A stretch of DNA of 12,673 bases from Moraxellaceae bacterium. GTDB lineage: Bacteria; Pseudomonadota; Gammaproteobacteria; Pseudomonadales; Ketobacteraceae. The stretch lies in assembly GCA_002402125.1 (NCBI GenBank), contig NVVG01000012.1:11025-23697 (forward strand), in the 5' to 3' direction. The notes below the pieces were generated by a model. The model ran no database searches. It worked only from the letters and a program-made list of their open reading frames with translations, and was not told where the DNA came from. Shown one piece after another: positions 8,066 through 12,673 of the stretch (position 1 is the first letter of the stretch; each line of letters starts with the position of its first letter). Made by a program: the position numbers and the translations under genes.

Positions 8066-8094
8066 TTGTATCCGGAGACGGAGAGGATTACACA

Positions 8095-9336
8095 ATGAAT
8101 ACTACATACTCCAAAATTGTAACTATTACTCTGACCATCGCGTTGGCTGCGGGCTGCGCTACCAACAAAGTTGAGCCCAGCCCTGAGCAGGCCTGGATAC
8201 AGCAGCACGCGCTCTTTGACGGTAATGACAGCAGCTTGTTTGTTAACAGTGAGTTCAAGTCAAACACTAAAAATTGGAAAACAGAGAAGCAAGGAAAAGA
8301 GGCTCCGACTAAACAAGAATTTATCATGCGCGGCGATAGGGCCTGGCGCAGTGGTGATACCGAACGTGCATTATTTGAATATCTCCGTGCCCTGAAACTT
8401 GATGAGCAGGACAAAACCATTTATTTAAAAATCGGCATCGTCCATGAAAACAGAGAAAATGATAATCTGTCAGAACTGGCCTATATAGAGGCCCTGAATA
8501 TTGACCCAGACTATATTCCCGCACTTGCACGCAGCGGAAAAGTGTCTCTTAAGCAACGAAAATACCTGGAGGCACGTCACCTTTTTGAAAGAGCTATTAA
8601 ATTGGATAGATCGCGACTACTCGAAGATTCCACCATCCTGATAACAAGTACCAAGCCTTTAATTTCATCGAGGCAGGTACGCCGCGCAAGCCCGCGAAGC
8701 GCGGTGATTCGATCAACGTCCAAACTCATCGTAGATTCCACCAAACTGATGATAAGTCAGCAAACTGTTGCTGCCGATGTTGTTGCTGAATCGGAGCAGG
8801 ACGAAACACAAACCCTTGTGGTAGTTGAGCCTCCCCACATTGATAGCCGCTCCCCATTCTATGCTTATAATGGCGTGGGTGTGATCAATGATATTGAAGG
8901 CGAACATGCCTTGGCGATGAAAAATTTTGAACTCGCCAGGGAAATTGCACCTCGTTCTGCCCTGATTCATAACAATATGGGGTATTCCAATTATTTAGTC
9001 GACCAACTTGATGTAGCTGAGCAGTTGTTTAAAAAATCGATTGCCCTGGATAAAGATTATGGCGCAGCCTGGAGAAATCTGGCACTGCTTTATGTGCGCC
9101 AGGATAGCTATGAAAAAGCGGTCCATCTACTGGTATCGAAGTTTGACGATAAGCCATCGGCATATAATACCGTTGGATACCTGTGTATGCTGAATAAAAA
9201 ATACAATAGTGCCGAGCAATACTTTCAGAAGGCAATTAAATCCTCACCGGTTTATTACAAAATTGCTAATGAAAACCTGATAAGAAATCGTAAGCTTTAT
9301 TCCGCCACAGTTTATGAAAAATTAACGTATAACTGA
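8095..9336 (+). CDS. tadD: TadD, TPR lipoprotein, with an internal 36-codon insertion
   Basis: The 413-residue protein begins with a lipoprotein signal (helix ITLTIALAAGC, lipobox LAAGC). It then has TPR-like repeats at about 80-170 (RGDRAWRSGDTERALFEYLRALKLD and following) and again at about 260-400 (AYNGVGVINDIEGEHALAMKNFELAREIAP, NNMGYSNYLVDQLDVAEQLFKKSIALD, and so on). TadD lipoproteins help the secretin reach or assemble in the outer membrane. ATG 8095 follows GAGAGGA (8081-8087). Between the TPR blocks, residues about 176-221 are foreign: LEDSTILITS and IVDSTKLMIS bracket TKPLISSRQVRRASPRSAVI and the RSTSKL after it, a Ser/Arg-rich stretch that is the antisense translation of tadC core. 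The frame is kept because the repeat period is exactly 108 bp. Whether the longer linker is tolerated is unknown; the position in an inter-repeat linker makes it plausible. Confidence 0.9.
   Translation: MNTTYSKIVTITLTIALAAGCATNKVEPSPEQAWIQQHALFDGNDSSLFVNSEFKSNTKNWKTEKQGKEAPTKQEFIMRGDRAWRSGDTERALFEYLRALKLDEQDKTIYLKIGIVHENRENDNLSELAYIEALNIDPDYIPALARSGKVSLKQRKYLEARHLFERAIKLDRSRLLEDSTILITSTKPLISSRQVRRASPRSAVIRSTSKLIVDSTKLMISQQTVAADVVAESEQDETQTLVVVEPPHIDSRSPFYAYNGVGVINDIEGEHALAMKNFELAREIAPRSALIHNNMGYSNYLVDQLDVAEQLFKKSIALDKDYGAAWRNLALLYVRQDSYEKAVHLLVSKFDDKPSAYNTVGYLCMLNKKYNSAEQYFQKAIKSSPVYYKIANENLIRNRKLYSATVYEKLTYN
8621..8649 (+). repeat. direct repeat copy 1 flanking the insertion in tadD
   Basis: This 29-bp stretch matches 8729-8757 at 24 of 29 positions, including the exact 11-mer AGATTCCACCA. 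It ends at the base immediately before the inverted tadC copy starts (8650). Confidence 0.85.
8650..8729 (-). repeat. arm 2: inverted 80-bp copy of tadC core inside tadD
   Basis: It is the reverse complement of tadC 7766-7845 with five substitutions and no gaps; identity breaks off at both ends. Read in the tadD frame it encodes TKPLISSRQVRRASPRSAVI and continues through RSTSKL. One substitution makes CCGCGC (8682-8687) pair perfectly with GCGCGG (8699-8704), which in RNA extends to 8 bp with a G-U pair. Confidence 0.93.
8729..8757 (+). repeat. direct repeat copy 2 flanking the insertion in tadD
   Basis: This is the second copy of the 29-bp imperfect direct repeat, offset 108 bp from copy 1. 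It begins where the inverted tadC fragment ends, sharing one base. Confidence 0.85.
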
Positions 9337-9347
9337 TTAATACGTTA
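9323..9347 (+). other. AT-rich hairpin over the tadD stop codon
   Basis: TAACGTAT (9323-9330) pairs perfectly with ATACGTTA (9340-9347) around a 9-base loop that contains the TGA stop. There is no T-tract and the stem is AT-rich, so it is a weak candidate for a 3'-end structure. Confidence 0.45.
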
Positions 9348-9357
9348 TACATTGTAA

Positions 9358-9389
9358 GCCAGGACATGAAAACTCATTGCTGTTCTGGC
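9358..9389 (+). terminator. candidate hairpin terminator after the tad operon
   Basis: GCCAGGAC (9358-9365) pairs with GTTCTGGC (9382-9389) with one G-U pair; A9366-T9381 adds one more pair, leaving a 14-base loop. It lies 21 bases after the tadD stop. No T-tract follows, so intrinsic termination is uncertain. Confidence 0.4.
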
Positions 9390-9722
9390 ATGTGCTTGCT
9401 ACCGGTGTCCATGGACTTTGAAGTAGTGGTCTCTCCTCTAATGACCGGGAGGTAGTTAAAATTGGTCGTACTGGTCGGGTAAGGCTCTCCACCCTCAAGG
9501 CGGGTAGTCGTGGATAAAATAAAGGCTATTAATGACAGCTGTAGATCCTGCCGTCTAAAGGTTTACGACGGAACCACAATTCTAGTTTGAACGAAAATTC
9601 GAGAGTGTCAGGTTGAATCTGAACTTATACAAATAAACTGCGAACATCTTTAGTATCTATGCAGGCATAGCGAAGTATTACTATTGCTAGTGTCAGAAAA
9701 CTGTTGGAGTATAGATGCATAT

Positions 9723-9758
9723 CCAGGGAAGCTATGTGTTATTCGCAAGCTTCCCTGG
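9723..9758 (-). terminator. perfect 11-bp stem-loop after the minus-strand operon
   Basis: CCAGGGAAGCT (9723-9733) is perfectly complementary to AGCTTCCCTGG (9748-9758), with a 14-base loop. It sits nine bases beyond the SDR stop codon on the minus strand, the usual place for a terminator. A clean T-tract is absent on both sides, so it may act as a bidirectional terminator or a 3'-end stabiliser. Confidence 0.6.
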
Positions 9759-9766
9759 TCCAAGTC

Positions 9767-10684
9767 TTACTTTTGCGAATCTACATAAGCCTTGGCTTTT
9801 GCTAGGAACTTTTCCGACTGTTTTATACCGTTGGGCATTTCCTCTTGCGTGGATATATCGCTAATAGTATCCCACTGCGCCGAAATATTCTCAGGCGTTT
9901 GCTCGCTGGCGGGGATAAACGCACCATCGGTTTCGAATATGCGCGTGCTAGAATAGCCACCTGCACCAGCACATAAGATAAAACGATTTGGCGCATCTTC
10001 ATGCACCAATGTCAGTGCGCCAGCGGTAACTGCTTCTGGGGTAAGCATCGCACAAATATCGGCGGGCAAAACGTCTTCGGTCATGCGTGTTCCAGCAGTA
10101 GGAGCCAAAGCGTTAACCTTGATGTTGTTTTTGGCGCCTTCCAATACCAATGTATTCATGAAACCAATGACGGCCATTTTTGCTGCGCCGTAGTTAGTTT
10201 GGCCAAAATTCCCATACAAACCGCTAGAGGAGGTGGTCATCATGATACGCCCGTAATTCTGTGCTTTCATGATGTCCCAAACGGCTTTGCTGCAGTTAAC
10301 AGAACCCATCAAGTGAACATCCATAACCAATTTAAAGTCGGCTAGGTCCATTTTTCCAAAGGACTTGTCACGTAAGATTCCTGCGTTATTCATTAGTATG
10401 TCAATGCGGCCCCACTTATCCATGGCTTGTTTAACCATGTCTTGTACTTCGTCAAACTTGGCAACGTTTGCACCGTGCGCGATAGCTTCTCCGCCATTGG
10501 CTTCGATGAGCTTTACCACTTCCATTGCTGCATCGGAAGAGGCGCCGCTTCCGTCGCGGGATCCACCAAGATCATTGACGACTACTTTAGCGCCACGTTC
10601 TGCCAGTGCTAATGCGTGAGAGCGGCCTAAGCCATTACCAGCGCCAGTTACGATGGCAACTTGACCTTCAAAAGATATGGACAT
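9767..10684 (-). CDS. MFE-2-like short-chain dehydrogenase, probable (R)-3-hydroxyacyl-CoA dehydrogenase
   Basis: This 305-residue classical SDR has the Rossmann nucleotide site TGAGNGLG (13-20), NNAG (99-102), and the catalytic set Ser152, Tyr165, Lys169 in SSSGLYGNFGQTNYGAAK. The opening FEGQVAIVTGAGNGLGRSHALALAERGAKVVVNDLGG and the SRDGSG loop after it match the dehydrogenase domain of peroxisomal multifunctional enzyme type 2 and its bacterial relatives. These oxidise (R)-3-hydroxyacyl-CoA to 3-ketoacyl-CoA with NAD. A C-terminal extension of about 55 residues follows the core fold, as in MFE-2-type proteins. ATG 10684 is preceded by AAAGGA eight bases upstream. It is the last gene of the minus-strand operon, 53 bases after the MaoC gene. 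The substrate chain type cannot be read from the sequence; a steroid- or fatty-acyl-CoA is equally possible. Confidence 0.9.
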   Translation of the reverse strand: MSISFEGQVAIVTGAGNGLGRSHALALAERGAKVVVNDLGGSRDGSGASSDAAMEVVKLIEANGGEAIAHGANVAKFDEVQDMVKQAMDKWGRIDILMNNAGILRDKSFGKMDLADFKLVMDVHLMGSVNCSKAVWDIMKAQNYGRIMMTTSSSGLYGNFGQTNYGAAKMAVIGFMNTLVLEGAKNNIKVNALAPTAGTRMTEDVLPADICAMLTPEAVTAGALTLVHEDAPNRFILCAGAGGYSSTRIFETDGAFIPASEQTPENISAQWDTISDISTQEEMPNGIKQSEKFLAKAKAYVDSQK

Positions 10685-10737
10685 TCTATTTATCCTTTAT
10701 TGTTTGTTAATGATGTTAGATTTGTGCAATTTGTCGG

Positions 10738-11193
10738 TTATACAAATTGCATGGTGATCCATTCGGCGATTAGAGCGGGTTTGTCTTCGCCTTCGATCTC
10801 CACAGAGACTTCGGTTTTTATCATGAATTGCCCGGGTTTTTTCTCGATAATATCGAGAATCTTACTGTGAGATCGAATGTTGCTATCAACTTTAACGGGG
10901 TTGATAAATCGAACTTTATCAAAACCATAGTTAATTGCCATATGGCAGCCTTCGATACTGCAGCTAGTGACATCGCATAGATGCGTAAGCATTGAAAGAG
11001 TGAGAAAACCGTGAGCAATGGTTGCACCAAAAGGGCCTTCTTTGGCTTTCTCTTGATCAATGTGAATAAACTGATGATCTTGGGTGCAATCTGCAAACTG
11101 GTCAATCTGTTCCTGTTTTACCGCAAACCAAGGTGAAGGTTCACTTTGGTTACCAATGGCTTGTACTATCTCTTCTTTTTTAATGACTGTCAT
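10738..11193 (-). CDS. MaoC-family (R)-specific enoyl-CoA hydratase
   Basis: This 151-residue single hot-dog-fold protein has the hydratase-2 motif TQDHQFIHID with Asp39 and His44 as probable catalytic residues, followed by GPFGATIAHGFLTLSM (53-68). The length and motifs fit short MaoC-like dehydratases (PhaJ/Nod-N type). It would hydrate trans-2-enoyl-CoA to (R)-3-hydroxyacyl-CoA, which matches the stereochemistry used by the downstream MFE-2-like SDR. The spacing is 22 bases from the acyl-CoA dehydrogenase stop and 53 bases to the SDR, consistent with one transcript. The family is certain; the physiological substrate is inferred only from neighbours. Confidence 0.9.
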   Translation of the reverse strand: MTVIKKEEIVQAIGNQSEPSPWFAVKQEQIDQFADCTQDHQFIHIDQEKAKEGPFGATIAHGFLTLSMLTHLCDVTSCSIEGCHMAINYGFDKVRFINPVKVDSNIRSHSKILDIIEKKPGQFMIKTEVSVEIEGEDKPALIAEWITMQFV

Positions 11194-11215
11194 GTTTTTT
11201 CCTTAAACTTGTCGT

Positions 11216-12673
11216 TTAGAACCAATCCGCTTGCATGTCATAGCTTGTGCTATCGAAATCTGTCAGCAGCTTAGCCCAAGCATCTATTTCTGTGAGCTCT
11301 GACTTGTAGAAGTAGCGTAGCGCTTGCAGTTTACCTTTATAGAACTTCTGGTCTTGCTCGTGTGGTTGCTTCTCTAGTGCTGATTGAGCAACGATACCTT
11401 GCTTCAACCAAATCCAAGCCATGACCACATTGCCAAATAGGTCGAGGTATTTAACCGAGTTGGAAAGAACCAAATCGATATTCTTGGTCTGCATGCTCAC
11501 CAGTAAGGTTTCGGTGACAGAAGATAATGTCTTCATCGATTTTGCTAGTTCATCGGCGAATTCAATGAGGTTGTCATGATTTCTTGCCAGGTCAATGGTT
11601 TTGTTGAATTCGCCCATTAATGCTTTAACGCCAGCGAGCTGGTTCATCGGTACTTTACGAGCCAATAAATCCAATGATTGGATGCAGTAAGTTCCCTCAT
11701 GAATCGGGTTAAGCCGGTTGTCGCGATAGAACATTTCTACTGGGTGCTCATTAATATAACCGTGCCCCCCAAGCACCTGGATTGCCAGATCATTTGCCCG
11801 CGGGCCATATTCTGAGGGCCAGGACTTGATGATAGGTGTGAGCAAGTCTAAAAGGGTGTGAGCGTGTTTACGTTCTTCTTCGGTAGGAGCTGTCTTCTCA
11901 TCATCGGCTAACTGTGCACCGAGTAAACACAGTGCAAAAGCGCCTTCGGCATAGGCTTTTTGGGCAAGCAACATCCGGCGTACATCGGCATGCTCAATAA
12001 TATTGACCGGGGGTGTTGCAGGGTCTTTGCAAGAGGGGAGGCGTCCCTGAGGGCGTTCTTTGGCATAATCCAAGGAATACTGGAATCCGGTTAGTGCTGT
12101 GACGGCCGCACCTGTGCCCACTAAGATTCGGGCTTCGTTCATCATGTGAAACATGCAATACAGGCCTTTGTGCTCCTCACCGACGAGGTACCCGACGGCG
12201 CCGCCATTTTCTCCAAAGTTAAGCGCACACGATGTTTGGCCTCGGCCGCCCATTTTGTGGAACAAACCGGCAAGTGCAACGTCATTGCGCTCACCCAGTG
12301 AACCATCTTCATTGACCAAAATTTTGGGCACGATAAAAAGTGAAATACCCTTGGTACCTTTTGGTGCGCCCTTGATTCGAGCCAGAACCAAATGCACGAT
12401 ATTTGCATTAAGCTCGTGGTCTCCGCCGGAGATAAATACTTTGTTACCAGTAACCAGGTAGGTACCATCATCAGCTTTGACAGCGGAGGTGGTTAGATCA
12501 GCTAGCCCTGACCCGGCGTCGGCTTCGGTCATTGCCATGGTGCCGGCAAAGCGACCGTCGCGCATGGGAACAACCCATTGCTCGATCTGTTCTGCGGTTC
12601 CGTATGCCTGAATTAAGTTAGCGTTGGCATTGGTCAGCCAGGTGTATCCAAGTGTGATACTGCCGGCGGCACT
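11216..12673 (-). CDS. acyl-CoA dehydrogenase, ~600-aa family (5' truncated)
   Basis: The frame is open to the window edge (485 residues visible), so ATG 12565 is internal: the upstream codons read SAAGSITLGYTWLTNANANL and on into the ATG region. Features include TEADAGSGLADL (FAD/substrate region), KMGGRGQTSCALNFGE, and QVLGGHGYINEHPVEMFYRDNRLNPIHEGT, in which the Glu of IHEGT (residue 326 of the visible part) is the usual catalytic base. A further ~155 residues follow it, as in the long acyl-CoA dehydrogenases with an extra C-terminal domain (DmdC-like type). It is an FAD enzyme that introduces the 2,3-double bond into an acyl-CoA. It is the first visible gene of the minus-strand operon. 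The substrate is unknown; DmdC itself is not claimed. Confidence 0.92.
   Translation of the reverse strand, partial: SAAGSITLGYTWLTNANANLIQAYGTAEQIEQWVVPMRDGRFAGTMAMTEADAGSGLADLTTSAVKADDGTYLVTGNKVFISGGDHELNANIVHLVLARIKGAPKGTKGISLFIVPKILVNEDGSLGERNDVALAGLFHKMGGRGQTSCALNFGENGGAVGYLVGEEHKGLYCMFHMMNEARILVGTGAAVTALTGFQYSLDYAKERPQGRLPSCKDPATPPVNIIEHADVRRMLLAQKAYAEGAFALCLLGAQLADDEKTAPTEEERKHAHTLLDLLTPIIKSWPSEYGPRANDLAIQVLGGHGYINEHPVEMFYRDNRLNPIHEGTYCIQSLDLLARKVPMNQLAGVKALMGEFNKTIDLARNHDNLIEFADELAKSMKTLSSVTETLLVSMQTKNIDLVLSNSVKYLDLFGNVVMAWIWLKQGIVAQSALEKQPHEQDQKFYKGKLQALRYFYKSELTEIDAWAKLLTDFDSTSYDMQADWF

Larger units (their letters stand above)
9337..9766. other. gene-free region between convergent operons, hairpin-rich
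   Basis: No open frame of gene-like length with a ribosome site exists here on either strand. The stretch is rich in short inverted repeats: 9323-9347, 9358-9390 region, the palindrome GTCCATGGAC (9407-9416), GGTC/GACC (9428-9431 with 9443-9446), ACCC/GGGT (9491-9494 with 9502-9505), CCGTC/GACGG (9551-9555 with 9567-9571), CTATGC/GCATAG (9657-9662 with 9665-9670), and the strong stem 9723-9758. Two loosely similar motifs (CTCTCC then GGTAGT; near 9431 and 9485) lie 54 bases apart. GTGG at 9510-9513 could close over CCAC at 9574-9577. This may be a structured RNA, a decayed mobile-element end, or simply terminators; I recognise no known RNA family. Confidence 0.5.

Noticed and set aside
8650..8729. 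Template/variable repeat pair of a diversity-generating retroelement
   Set aside because: The substitutions are not confined to adenine positions, the copy is inverted, and no reverse transcriptase is present.
9323..9350. Integron attC-like site at the tadD 3' end
   Set aside because: Only the AACGTAT/ATACGTT dyad is present; the consensus core GTTRRRY is not met and no integrase or cassette structure is seen.
9366..9455. 29-codon open frame with three Cys in the intergenic region
   Set aside because: AGGA is only one base from the ATG, the frame is short, and it overlaps the first hairpin; coding is not supported.

Overview
The window looks like chromosomal DNA of a marine-type gammaproteobacterium of moderate GC content. 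This is inferred from protein content and gene order; no rRNA or marker gene is present to confirm it. It holds two gene blocks that converge on a roughly 430-base gene-free gap.

Positions 2-9336 (+ strand) are most of a Tad (tight adherence, Flp/type IVc pilus) operon. The order is: secretin rcpA/cpaC (5' end cut off by the window), a small lipoprotein-like gene, tadG-like, tadE, a second tadE-family pseudopilin (tadF position), tadZ/cpaE, tadA/cpaF ATPase, tadB, tadC (interrupted), and tadD (TPR lipoprotein). Genes are tightly packed, overlap in three places, and each has a recognisable ribosome binding site, so they are almost certainly co-transcribed. Together they encode the outer-membrane channel, the inner-membrane platform, the polar localisation ATPase, the motor ATPase, the pseudopilins and a pilotin-like protein. 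The Flp pilin, prepilin peptidase (tadV) and rcpC are not here and probably lie upstream of position 1.

The operon carries two linked oddities. First, tadC has a single in-frame TAA (7346-7348) with family-like sequence on both sides in the same frame. Second, an 80-bp piece of the conserved tadC core (7766-7845) reappears in inverted orientation inside tadD (8650-8729), matching at 75 of 80 positions. A 29-bp imperfect direct repeat abuts both ends of it. The repeat period is exactly 108 bp (36 codons), so tadD stays open. This is a small in-frame templated or element-like insertion, and it also creates an inverted repeat across the tadC-tadD junction.

Positions 9337-9766 contain no convincing gene. 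They hold several hairpins and dyads, including a perfect 11-bp stem next to the end of the minus-strand operon.

Positions 9767-12673 (- strand) are a three-gene acyl-CoA catabolic operon, transcribed as acyl-CoA dehydrogenase (5' end cut off), MaoC-type enoyl-CoA hydratase, and an MFE-2-like short-chain dehydrogenase. These would carry out dehydrogenation, hydration to the (R)-3-hydroxyacyl-CoA, and oxidation to the 3-ketoacyl-CoA.
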